The notes: generated by a model from the sequence alone, not told the origin. A DNA stretch of 64,000 nucleotides from Bdellovibrionaceae bacterium UBA1609 (GCA_002321895.1 DCMZ01000003.1:709070-773069); one strand, 5' to 3'. Positions 16,370 to 24,193 are shown, counted from the stretch's first letter. Numbers and translations are program-made.

Positions 16370-17117
16370 GCTTAGAGGGCTAGAGCCTCTATGCAATGCC
16401 TATATAATGGGATCAAGAGCCTTTGAGGTGAATGGGGAAGATTCTGATTGGGATCTAATGCTGGTCTGGAAAAGAGAAGTGGATCTCAAAAATCGTCATC
16501 AACTGATTAGAAATCTTCTTGGAGAGGGTGAATGGTTACCGACAAGGAACCTAGATGAGAACACTGGGCGTACCATATACTTTGATAAATTAGGTGGCGA
16601 CAACTTTTCCGCAGACTTTTACTCCTACACCGAAGAAGATGTTCGTAAGCGATTGGATGAAGTTTCAAAAGGACAGAGTACAAACATTCGATCGCATACG
16701 GCGATGAGTGCTCTAAGTGTAAAGCCGGCTCTCTTTGGCGAATTGGTGTTTCCTTCACGCGAGGAAATTCTTGCAATGTATGATGATAGATTGCAGAGAG
16801 CCATGTGGTCGCATTGGTGGCCATTGTATCCAGCCCAAGATTTTCGAAGAATATCTTTAAAGCGACATACTCCTATCCGATTAGGTATTGCGGCACAAAA
16901 GATTCACATATTGATGCGGTTGGTTTTTGCCTTAAATAGAGTTTTCGTTAATTCTGGAAAACAAATGGTCGTGCAGTGGGACTTGCTGGATTGGCGACCA
17001 GAGGGATATCCGGATGATTGGGATCAATTTTTCCTTCAAGATGGGGAGAAGCTACAATCCGACTTTGTAAAAATAATGGAGAGTATTAGAGAAAAAGCAG
17101 GAGACATAGTGGGTTAG
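16350..17117 (+). CDS. nucleotidyltransferase-fold protein
   Basis: The 255-residue protein opens with the polymerase-beta-like nucleotidyltransferase signature: GSRAF (21-25), then DSDWDLM with the metal ligands Asp33-x-Asp35, and a third candidate acidic residue in SADFYSY. A helical C-terminal region follows. GGAG lies about 10 nt before the ATG. The family includes antibiotic nucleotidyltransferases and protein- or small-molecule-modifying enzymes; the remainder resembles none that I can name. It closes the plus-strand operon and its stop overlaps the converging Tat gene by 4 bp. Confidence 0.65.
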   Translation: MINVVDKLRGLEPLCNAYIMGSRAFEVNGEDSDWDLMLVWKREVDLKNRHQLIRNLLGEGEWLPTRNLDENTGRTIYFDKLGGDNFSADFYSYTEEDVRKRLDEVSKGQSTNIRSHTAMSALSVKPALFGELVFPSREEILAMYDDRLQRAMWSHWWPLYPAQDFRRISLKRHTPIRLGIAAQKIHILMRLVFALNRVFVNSGKQMVVQWDLLDWRPEGYPDDWDQFFLQDGEKLQSDFVKIMESIREKAGDIVG

Positions 17118-18073
17118 GAGTAGGAACCAAAGTGGTCTAAAAAGTTTCTTGCCAACTCACGAGTCCAGTCACTTCGCGAAGCTTGAGCTTTTCTCTTTTC
17201 CAAAAGTTGAATATTCACCCAATGTTTCAGCGAATCTTCCGAGAACGAATAGCCAAGGTTTCTCCACGAAGAATTGGTACTTAAACCATCCAAGGTCAAA
17301 TTCGGAGATACTGGTTTGTTGCCTATGAGTGATTGGCATTCGGAAATGGACAACTGATGCTTTTCACGAAGTTTTGGTGAAAACACCACTTCGAAGCTGG
17401 GTCGGTCAACTATCCAGCTTTGTTCAACTAATCTTCCTAAATCAGACCGATTTCGAAAAGTGTTCGGAATTCGATACTTAAAAAAGGGTGCTGTGACTGC
17501 AACGTCTTGTAGGTGACTCAAAGATTTACTATGAGTCCTATCTATGAAAGAGAGAATTAGATCTGTATGGTGCCATGGATGGAGACCTTGTGGCGACTGC
17601 ACGCGCTTAGCTTCACCCTTTTCGCGAACGAATGAATAGGGCCTAACATTTAGAGGTATCAAACCTGTTGGAAGAAGTCTTGCCTGAGTAGAGCCTAAAT
17701 CGTGCATTTTATGAATCATCTGATTGGCCCAAGATAAATAGGCTGAATTATCGATATAGTTTGGAGCAGAAATCAAAAATTGTAGTTCGGGCTGGATATG
17801 TAATCTTGTGTCTAAGGGCCAAATCGCAATATTGACGAAGCCTCTACGATAGCTTTGAAAGATATCTGCACCGTCTTTAAAAAATAAAATCTTAGTTGTG
17901 ATTTTTAAATCAGTCTCTAACTTTTTTTTAAGACTTTTTAGAGTCATCGAAAGTTCGTCTTGAAAGAATCTCGGTGCGCCAATAGTAACTGCGTCATGAT
18001 CAAACGTTAGCGCGGCCTGTAAGGGCGTCGATGCACTCATAGCTAAAACTTGTAGAAACGATCTTCTCTTCAT
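17114..18073 (-). CDS. Tat-exported protein, possibly TRAP-type solute-binding-like
   Basis: The N-terminus MKRRSFLQVLAMSAST is a twin-arginine signal followed by a hydrophobic stretch and an AQA-like cleavage region (PLQAALT). The mature 300 residues are alpha/beta and recall DctP-type periplasmic binding proteins in places (ITTKILFFKDGADIFQSYRRG reminiscent of the N-lobe), but the match is weak and no permease gene is adjacent. Tat export suggests it folds with a cofactor or must fold in the cytoplasm. It is divergent from the 18155 operon and converges on the nucleotidyltransferase gene with a 4-bp overlap. Confidence 0.5.
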   Translation of the reverse strand: MKRRSFLQVLAMSASTPLQAALTFDHDAVTIGAPRFFQDELSMTLKSLKKKLETDLKITTKILFFKDGADIFQSYRRGFVNIAIWPLDTRLHIQPELQFLISAPNYIDNSAYLSWANQMIHKMHDLGSTQARLLPTGLIPLNVRPYSFVREKGEAKRVQSPQGLHPWHHTDLILSFIDRTHSKSLSHLQDVAVTAPFFKYRIPNTFRNRSDLGRLVEQSWIVDRPSFEVVFSPKLREKHQLSISECQSLIGNKPVSPNLTLDGLSTNSSWRNLGYSFSEDSLKHWVNIQLLEKRKAQASRSDWTRELARNFLDHFGSYS

Positions 18074-18154
18074 ATAATAATTATAGGCTTCACGAAATTT
18101 TATGTCGATGCGATTTACTTTCTAAGGCCATATCAATAGTAAAGGTGTCTCACA

Positions 18155-19048
18155 ATGAATCAGTTTTGGAAAATCTATGGATCAAAAGGAGACTGTGAAA
18201 TCCACTCTGGCAGCGGGAGAGAGAACTTCTCTTTTTTTTCGGAGCAGAATCTTGAAGAAAGTTATAGGGAGGCCCGACTAAAATGGAGAAATAGTCGGGG
18301 CACTGACCATTGGGCAGGGGCGCTTTGTGAATTCATTAAAAATCGAGGCCTTTGTCCCGAGGTGGATAGGGTTGATTTGGGTGACAGCAATTTCTTTGAT
18401 TCGGTATTTGATCAATTTCTTTCTTCGGGTCGGATGATTTTTAGAAACCAATGTGAAAATGAAATGCCGAGTCCGGAAGATGGAGATCGGTTTTTCAAGA
18501 AGTGTTTTGCTAAGGTGGTAGACTCAATAAAAAACGATCCGCAAAAAACGCACGAACAAAAATTAAAGGTGTTGGCGAGATACAAATCTCGGGAAGGAAT
18601 GTTTTATATTCATGAAAAATCCATGAACGCACTCAATGAAGGCGAGAACAAAATTATTTCTAGCATCATTCAGCCTATAACAGATTTTGCGAATGCAGTC
18701 ATTGCCTGTGAAGATCGACTAGGGAGAGCTTTAGAAATAGACCCCATTGTTATTCTATATAAGGCTCCACTAGAGAAGTTTGGCATTCATGATGATCCTG
18801 GGTGTATTCAAATTCATCAGTACTTTTATGGGCCACAGATTCAATTTCCTTTGCGAGTTGTTGAGTTGGGATTTGGGGACATAATGATGTACTACAACCG
18901 TGATAGAATTCACTCGGTGCAGTTCGGAGATTTAGATTTGCCCACCTGTTGGTCTGCGGAGCCGCATTTTGCTCCGGTCTGTAATGAGCCTCGATTGAGT
19001 GTGGCCTTAACATTGCGAACGGTTGACCACTTAGAGGTTCAATCCTAA
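18155..19048 (+). CDS. putative 2OG-Fe(II) oxygenase-like protein
   Basis: I do not recognise the family with confidence. The C-terminal third carries a plausible double-stranded beta-helix oxygenase site: His212-x-Asp214 in GIHDDPG, a distal His253 in RDRIHSV, and an Arg (R280) before the strand LSVALTLR that could bind 2-oxoglutarate. The first 200 residues are helical and charged with several Cys. There is no signal peptide, so it acts in the cytoplasm. It leads a three-gene plus-strand group with an HTTM membrane protein (10 nt downstream) and a partner. Together with the nearby JmjC and Asp-hydroxylase-like genes this would make a third oxygenase in the region. Confidence 0.45.
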   Translation: MNQFWKIYGSKGDCEIHSGSGRENFSFFSEQNLEESYREARLKWRNSRGTDHWAGALCEFIKNRGLCPEVDRVDLGDSNFFDSVFDQFLSSGRMIFRNQCENEMPSPEDGDRFFKKCFAKVVDSIKNDPQKTHEQKLKVLARYKSREGMFYIHEKSMNALNEGENKIISSIIQPITDFANAVIACEDRLGRALEIDPIVILYKAPLEKFGIHDDPGCIQIHQYFYGPQIQFPLRVVELGFGDIMMYYNRDRIHSVQFGDLDLPTCWSAEPHFAPVCNEPRLSVALTLRTVDHLEVQS

Positions 19049-19058
19049 GCTGGACACC

Positions 19059-19871
19059 GTGTTCCTTTTAGACGTCATATATCAATTTTTTACTTCGCCT
19101 ATAGAGGCTCTGCCTTTACTGCTATTTCGTAGTTTGTTTTTTTTCACGTTATTTCTAGAAGGTTTAAAGCTATTTCGATATCGGCAGCTTTACTATGGTT
19201 CAGAGGCGATGGTTCCTCCGGATAAAAAACTTGATAAGTGGACAACGATACCTTTGCGATGGGTTAAAAGACCTCCCTCTTATAGGAGTATGTGTGTTCT
19301 GCTATTAGTGTACCTTTTTTTGGTGCTTTTGATTATGGCTGGGGTTGGGAATCGATTCCTTGCTATAATACATTTTATATTTTTAATTGGAATTCACGAG
19401 CTAAGCCCGCTGTCTTTGAATAATGCCAACAATTACCAACGGGTATTTGCGCTGCTATTTTGCTTTTTTCCTGAATCGGCTATCAGTCTATCAGTGGTGA
19501 ACTATTCTCAAGATGAATGGGTGTGTTGGGCAGGTAGGCTTATGCAGATTCACCTATCACTGATTTATTTTTTTGAAGCTGCATTTAAGCTTAGGATACG
19601 TTCTTGGCGAAGAGGTACATCTGTCGGTTATGTATTGAATAACAATGAATTGAATATACGGAAGGTAGAAGAACTTCCGATTGCAGTTTATAAACTATTA
19701 TCTTGGGGAACGATCGTGGTGGAGTTCGTGTTGGCTATTGGCCTGTGGTTTCCTCGAGTATCGCTCGTTTTCGTTGTTATTGGTGGTTTAATGCATCTTA
19801 CCTTTGGTTTAATACTGCCGATTGGATATTTTTCTTTAACAATGCTGAGTTTTCTTAGCTTATTTCTATAG
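19059..19871 (+). CDS. HTTM-family membrane protein (vitamin K gamma-carboxylase-like)
   Basis: The 270-residue protein has six to seven membrane helices. The signature is in the second half: LSLIYFFEAAFKLRIRSW then RRGTSVGYVL, which matches the YFxAxxxK-W-G block of HTTM/gamma-carboxylase domains, and later VVEFVLAIGLWFP and a membrane His in GLMHLTFG. The Lys of the first block is the position important in carboxylases. Vertebrate members carboxylate Glu in proteins; bacterial roles are largely unknown. The GTG start lies 10 nt after the preceding stop, so translation is coupled. A second HTTM gene lies at 22754-24115. Confidence 0.65.
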   Translation: MFLLDVIYQFFTSPIEALPLLLFRSLFFFTLFLEGLKLFRYRQLYYGSEAMVPPDKKLDKWTTIPLRWVKRPPSYRSMCVLLLVYLFLVLLIMAGVGNRFLAIIHFIFLIGIHELSPLSLNNANNYQRVFALLFCFFPESAISLSVVNYSQDEWVCWAGRLMQIHLSLIYFFEAAFKLRIRSWRRGTSVGYVLNNNELNIRKVEELPIAVYKLLSWGTIVVEFVLAIGLWFPRVSLVFVVIGGLMHLTFGLILPIGYFSLTMLSFLSLFL

Positions 19872-19875
19872 GACT

Positions 19876-20376
19876 ATGATGACGACTTTAGAGGTCATAT
19901 TTTGTTTTACATATATTCTCTTTATTCTGTCATGGCCCACAATCCTGGATCATAAGCAGAAGAGGGGTTCTGTAATTCGAAGATGGATACAACAATTTGT
20001 TTGGGCGCTAGGGCTTCAGCACGGCTATCAAGTCTTTGCAAAAAAGCACCCTGTTGCCGATAGGGAGTTAGAAATTATAGTTAAAATTCGAGATAGGGAG
20101 GGCTCTGTTAGTGAAATGCCTTTGAGAAGCTTTTTTGGACCAGCCAAAGACGATCAAATGCTAGTATCTAAACTTTACGTAAAGCTACTTTTGAACTCCG
20201 AAAAATTTGATGCTTGCATTCGATGGCTCTTAAATCAGGATTTAGGAGAATGGTCTGAAGTGAATGTCCGAGTGGAGCAAAATATCATTCGCTACGTTTC
20301 ACCCGGAGTATGGAAGAAAAAGAAATTGGAAAAAGAATACTATTCCTTTTCTTCCGATGCAAAAGGCCTTAGCTAA
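19876..20376 (+). CDS. membrane-anchored partner protein of unknown family
   Basis: The 166-residue protein has one N-terminal membrane helix (residues 5-23), a short basic stretch, and a soluble cytoplasmic-looking domain of about 120 residues with mixed alpha/beta character. It follows the HTTM gene by 4 nt, so it is almost certainly co-translated with it. Small anchored proteins often sit beside HTTM genes, but I cannot assign a family. Its stop codon overlaps the stop of the converging gene at 20373. Confidence 0.55.
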   Translation: MMTTLEVIFCFTYILFILSWPTILDHKQKRGSVIRRWIQQFVWALGLQHGYQVFAKKHPVADRELEIIVKIRDREGSVSEMPLRSFFGPAKDDQMLVSKLYVKLLLNSEKFDACIRWLLNQDLGEWSEVNVRVEQNIIRYVSPGVWKKKKLEKEYYSFSSDAKGLS

Positions 20377-20768
20377 GGATTTTTTGCTTCTTTAATGATC
20401 TCTCTGTTAAGAGCCTTAAACTCCTGCGTGGAAACTTGAATGAATTTTTTTAGTTCTGGTCCTATACTACTTGCGAAAACTTTATTCATGTAATCAACAA
20501 CTTCCGGTCGAGTTTGGCGAGCCATCTTTATTAACAATTTCTGATACTTATCGCTTATTTTTGCCTTGGCTTCAGCGGCAGAAACTGTACGTCCATTTTC
20601 TTTTGCGACTTTTTGATAAAGGCGTGCCATGCGGAATTCAAAATCCACTTCTCCCATAAAGTGTTTGGAGAGAATATCGACGGCCTTTACTTTTTGTGCT
20701 TCAGTGAGCTGAGCCATCGACATTGAGGAATATGTCACTAGCGTTGCGAAAAAAAATAAGAGTTTCAT
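20373..20768 (-). CDS. small exported helical protein of unknown function
   Basis: The 131-residue protein starts with a Sec signal peptide (LLFFFATLVTYSSMSMA, cleavage before QLT). The mature 112 residues are predicted helical, highly charged and without cysteine, a pattern shared with DUF2059-like or other periplasmic helper proteins, although I cannot match it. Its ATG overlaps the stop of the JmjC oxygenase gene (ATGA at 20765-20768), so the oxygenase and this exported protein are made together. It could be an oxygenase substrate or an unrelated export partner. Confidence 0.55.
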   Translation of the reverse strand: MKLLFFFATLVTYSSMSMAQLTEAQKVKAVDILSKHFMGEVDFEFRMARLYQKVAKENGRTVSAAEAKAKISDKYQKLLIKMARQTRPEVVDYMNKVFASSIGPELKKFIQVSTQEFKALNREIIKEAKNP

Positions 20769-21622
20769 GGAGTATCCTTTTCATTGGTTTTGTGAGTTGT
20801 AAAAGTTGGAGTGGAGGCGAGAAAGTCTTGGAGTTTCGAGTTAATCTTTTCAAGATGTTGGCTGCATCCGACTTTATCTTGAGTATTCAATAAGGGGGAA
20901 TCAAGTAGCTGGCGCATCTTTAAGTCCTTTTTATAGGCGAGCTGAAAGGCCTCTTGAAAGGTGAGTGGATGATATCCTAGCGTCAGATGAATGGTATCGT
21001 CCGAGCAAGGGAGCGCATGATGCTCCACATGTTTAGGGATATACAATGCCTTGCCTGGAGTCAGAGTATAGTCCCCGTGGCCCTTGAGATGAAAAGTCTT
21101 TTCTCCTTGGCAGCCAAAGAGAAAAACATCATAGCTATCTATATGTGGAGGAGCTATAGCGGCCCCATCTTTCACCGAAAAATAGAGATTACACGTAAAC
21201 CGTGAATTGAAAACGGATGTAAAGGCACTTCTTAAAGCCATGGCATGATCAGACATACTGTCCACGGAATACAGTTTGAGAGAGTATTCTTTTGATTCGA
21301 AGGCCTGGCTTAGAGTATTTGGACTCAGTCTCCCTCCGCGCATATCACTGGTCTCAAGGACATAGTCTCTCCGAGCCTGAGTGAGAATCGCTTTGTCTAG
21401 GGCGAGATTGCTACGATGAATAAGATCTATATCAGTAGGGAAGAGTCGCTCATTGAGGAGTAGACTCTTAATGTTGTCATTTGATAAGTCAATCCTATCG
21501 TCGAAGGTGCGCAGTTGTGGTTGGTCAGAATCTACATCTCCTCCTAGATCATCTCGAAATTGCTCGGCAATTTCTTGATATTTCCGCCCTAAAGTCCTTC
21601 TGTTCATTGTCGCCCACTTCAA
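20765..21622 (-). CDS. JmjC/cupin-8-type 2OG-Fe(II) protein hydroxylase
   Basis: The 285-residue protein contains a JmjC-like core of the ROXA/cupin_4 kind. The iron site is His160-x-Asp162 in APPHIDSYDVF and His201 or His202 in YIPKHVEHHALP, after the PGKALYIP turn typical of the fold. A TFHLKG strand lies between. Bacterial relatives hydroxylate ribosomal proteins or peptides. No signal peptide is present. It is divergent, 36 bp away, from a 69-codon gene whose product looks like a modified-peptide precursor, and is coupled to a small exported protein downstream. Those two neighbours are the first substrates to consider. Confidence 0.75.
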   Translation of the reverse strand: MKWATMNRRTLGRKYQEIAEQFRDDLGGDVDSDQPQLRTFDDRIDLSNDNIKSLLLNERLFPTDIDLIHRSNLALDKAILTQARRDYVLETSDMRGGRLSPNTLSQAFESKEYSLKLYSVDSMSDHAMALRSAFTSVFNSRFTCNLYFSVKDGAAIAPPHIDSYDVFLFGCQGEKTFHLKGHGDYTLTPGKALYIPKHVEHHALPCSDDTIHLTLGYHPLTFQEAFQLAYKKDLKMRQLLDSPLLNTQDKVGCSQHLEKINSKLQDFLASTPTFTTHKTNEKDTP

Positions 21623-21658
21623 TATTGTTTTGCCTATTTCCTGGTGTTATCATAAGCC

Positions 21659-21868
21659 ATGACAAAGAAAAATGGCAATTCCACAGAATCTAATATGAGT
21701 GAAGACCAGGTCTCGGAGTCCAATATTAAAAAGGACTTAGACCATGCACAGAAGCCTAAGGATTCTCCGAACCTAGACTTTGATGAGTTTAGTGAGATGG
21801 ATGATGAATGGTTAATAGCGGCATGCTTTTTTTGTGGTGCTACGACGGACAGTGGTGGCAGCAAGTAG
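21659..21868 (+). CDS. small acidic protein, possible RiPP precursor peptide
   Basis: The 69-residue product has a hydrophilic, acidic N-terminal part (about 50 residues, with LDFDEFSEMDDEW) and then a short distinct tail AACFFCGATTDSGGSK, with two Cys, two Thr and two Ser. That split of acidic leader and Cys/Thr/Ser core is how ribosomally made, modified peptides look. The gene occupies DNA not used by any other gene and stops at TAG 21866-21868, overlapping by one base the GTG of the lipoprotein gene, so the two may be coupled. No good Shine-Dalgarno precedes the ATG. It is divergent from the JmjC oxygenase. A leaderless small regulatory ORF is the main alternative. Confidence 0.45.
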   Translation: MTKKNGNSTESNMSEDQVSESNIKKDLDHAQKPKDSPNLDFDEFSEMDDEWLIAACFFCGATTDSGGSK

Positions 21869-22800
21869 TGCTTCGGCTAATATTTTTTTGCCTTTTCGCG
21901 TTGGGCTGTTCTAGTCCTCAGCAGAAAAAGGTGCTCTTTACGGAAGTTATTGATGGGCAAAAGGTCCAGGTTGTTGATGAAAAGGGTATAAGAGGGCTGT
22001 ATTTTGGTACGGCTCTGCAGAGTCGCATGTTTCTCAATGATAAAAATTATGGGAAAGGTGATTATCCCGATTACTATCACTTGGCAAAGGTATTGAACCC
22101 CAATTTAAGATCAGTGTTTGAAATTGGAATGGGGGGAGGCACCCTAGCAAAAGCTTTTTTGAAAGAATATCCAAGCATTCAATATACTTCCGTGGAAATA
22201 GATGGACTTACAGCTCGACTGGCTCGTGACTATTTTCATTTAAAAAATTTGAAAAGGCACAATATTATTGTCGCGGATGGAAGATCCGCTTTAGAAGCAG
22301 ACAAATCGAGCTATGGTGCTATTTTTATTGATGCCTATATGCCTTTCGGTAATCGAACTTATATCCCCTCGCACTTAGTGACGAAAGAGTTTTTCCAAAT
22401 GGTGAAGAGGCATTTAAATCCTGATGGAATTTTGATGATAAATGTTGTGGATTCAAGGCCAGAGGTTTCTCAAGTTTTGGTCTCGAAAGTATCGCATACT
22501 ATAAATAGTGTCTTTCCTCAGGTATTTCATATCCGCACATCCTATAGAAATCAGAGGATTATTGTAGGAAGCCCAGGCTTTAAAGATCATAAGACTTTGT
22601 TTGAGAAGAGAGCTCTTGAATTGCAGTCGGGAAACACAATTCTGTCCTACGCAACTCTCCTAAAGAATATGGAGCCTTGGCAGTCTAAAAATGGAGAGGT
22701 TTTTGTAGATAGGCAGTTTCCCAAGGAGCCTCAACCACTAACGAAGCAAATTCTTATTCCAACCTCGAATGGATCCGATCAGTCATTTCCTGCTGAGTGA
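21868..22800 (+). CDS. lipoprotein with spermidine-synthase-like methyltransferase fold
   Basis: From the GTG at 21868 the product has a short lipoprotein signal (LIFFCLFALGC, lipobox LALGC-type) and then a Rossmann domain of the spermidine synthase family: FEIGMGGGTLAKAF (glycine loop), SVEIDG (acidic end of strand 2), VADGRSAL, and IFIDAYMPFG in place of the usual catalytic DxxDP motif. It therefore keeps the nucleotide-binding half while the aminopropyl-transfer Asp is altered. An exported or lipid-anchored enzyme of this class is unusual. A longer reading from ATG 21808 would overlap the small acidic gene and place a Trp-rich segment before the signal. The 3' end overlaps the converging HTTM gene by 47 bp. 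Confidence 0.65.
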   Translation: MLRLIFFCLFALGCSSPQQKKVLFTEVIDGQKVQVVDEKGIRGLYFGTALQSRMFLNDKNYGKGDYPDYYHLAKVLNPNLRSVFEIGMGGGTLAKAFLKEYPSIQYTSVEIDGLTARLARDYFHLKNLKRHNIIVADGRSALEADKSSYGAIFIDAYMPFGNRTYIPSHLVTKEFFQMVKRHLNPDGILMINVVDSRPEVSQVLVSKVSHTINSVFPQVFHIRTSYRNQRIIVGSPGFKDHKTLFEKRALELQSGNTILSYATLLKNMEPWQSKNGEVFVDRQFPKEPQPLTKQILIPTSNGSDQSFPAE

Positions 22801-24115
22801 TATTTGGCACATGAAGCTCTTTAGATAGATCACAGCTCACAGAGTTAAGAATATTAAACCTTGAGAAGGCTTTATTGGTAGTGATGTAGTACCCTTCACG
22901 CAGAACAAAGTAGGTGAGGTAAGTTGCTGTGGGATATTCCGAGCAAAGTATCTTCCTGAGTTTTGGGTTGTTGGGTTTCTCTGAAAAGACACCTCTCACC
23001 GTAGCGCGGGTATAAAACCTGTTTAGAAACGGATCACTCATTAAATGACTTTGTCGGGTGCAATGTTTCAGGCTCGCGTTGTGGTTCAGTATTTTCCATT
23101 GGATCCCATCGCTTTCTATAAGTAGCAGACAGGATGTTTTATAGTGTTCTTCTCGCGGGTCAGGAAACATGCTCATATATTTTGGCCCGGAAAGCCCCAC
23201 CACATCTAGTGAGTTTTGCAGTTCCTTTTGGATGTCATTGATTGAGGTGGATAAAAATTTACTGGGAATGCCAATAAGAACAAGCATAACAAAAAAGGCC
23301 ATCATTCCTCGGCTAGATTTTTGATTGATGGAATTCTGCTTCCAAGCCACCCCTCCAAGAAGAAGTCCGATCATTAATAATTGCCATGTGTAAATAAAGA
23401 GCGCGAAAAGAGCCAAAAAATGAAGGGCAATGAGAAGACATGTCCATAGGGGAAGAATGGATTTTTTTCTGAACACCACTAAAATGGGAAACATAAGTTC
23501 AATTATAAAAACGCAATAGCCTAATGGGATTAGCGCTATACGGAATGTCTCAACGGGTAAAGCTGTGAGATGGCTCCATGCTGGGTTGGTAAGAGTGCCT
23601 TCTAAAATAGAGTATCCCCAATGGATGGAAGGCAGTCGGTTTAAAATTACAATAGTGTAGATAGATGCCGCTAAATATTGAAATGCCAATGGGATGAGTT
23701 CTCGCTTACGGGTGAATTCCCCAACACAAATTATAAGGAATACCCAGGGCGCCATGACTCCCGCGCCCCAATAGAAATTGGGATTCCCCTTTAGAAACGT
23801 AACATGCAGTACAAAGCAAAGTCCTGCTAGGACCGCTCGGTAGGAATAGTTCTTAACAGCAAATAGGCCAATTAAAGCAGTGAGGTAAGCGATCGATAAA
23901 AGCCACCAAAGTGAAGGGGAGGAAGGGAGTGTCGAATATCCCCAATGTTCTGCTGTAAATATTACGTGTGGTGGACGGTGAACGATGTCGTAAAGGTGGT
24001 GGGTAAAAAATGCGAATACAATGATCCCTACAGACCATTGATACACACTATCGATGGAAGCAAAAGGATTGAGGCGATCGAATCGAAGCTTACGCATTAC
24101 TTTATCTATAGCCAT
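22754..24115 (-). CDS. HTTM-family membrane protein (second copy, divergent)
   Basis: The 453-residue protein has about ten membrane helices in the first 300 residues and a C-terminal extracytoplasmic domain of 150 residues with several Cys. The layout matches HTTM proteins: SVYQWSVGIIVFAFF at the start, a central block ASIYTIVILNRLPSIHWG, and a membrane His in LIALHFLALF. In that central block Asn-Arg replaces the Lys found in the other HTTM protein here (19059), so the two are unlikely to do the same chemistry. The start could also be the Met at residue 7. The last 47 bp overlap the converging lipoprotein gene on the other strand. Confidence 0.6.
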   Translation of the reverse strand: MAIDKVMRKLRFDRLNPFASIDSVYQWSVGIIVFAFFTHHLYDIVHRPPHVIFTAEHWGYSTLPSSPSLWWLLSIAYLTALIGLFAVKNYSYRAVLAGLCFVLHVTFLKGNPNFYWGAGVMAPWVFLIICVGEFTRKRELIPLAFQYLAASIYTIVILNRLPSIHWGYSILEGTLTNPAWSHLTALPVETFRIALIPLGYCVFIIELMFPILVVFRKKSILPLWTCLLIALHFLALFALFIYTWQLLMIGLLLGGVAWKQNSINQKSSRGMMAFFVMLVLIGIPSKFLSTSINDIQKELQNSLDVVGLSGPKYMSMFPDPREEHYKTSCLLLIESDGIQWKILNHNASLKHCTRQSHLMSDPFLNRFYTRATVRGVFSEKPNNPKLRKILCSEYPTATYLTYFVLREGYYITTNKAFSRFNILNSVSCDLSKELHVPNITQQEMTDRIHSRLE

Positions 24116-24152
24116 ATTCTAATTATTCATTTGGTCTTTAAGCGAAACAATC

Positions 24153-24193
24153 AAAGACCTAAAACCCTACAAACGTAGAGGATAGAGGTCTTT
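24153..24193. other. interrupted hairpin upstream of the HTTM gene
   Basis: AAAGACCT (24153-24160) pairs with AGGTCTTT (24186-24193), with an inner CTAC/GTAG stem around AAAC. On the plus strand the right arm continues into a T5 run, as in a terminator, but no plus-strand gene ends here. On the minus strand it would form part of the HTTM gene leader. Confidence 0.35.

Noticed and set aside
21808..21867. Longer N-terminus for the spermidine-synthase-like lipoprotein
   Set aside because: It would add a Trp-rich segment before a good lipoprotein signal and overlap the small acidic gene; GTG 21868 is the better start.
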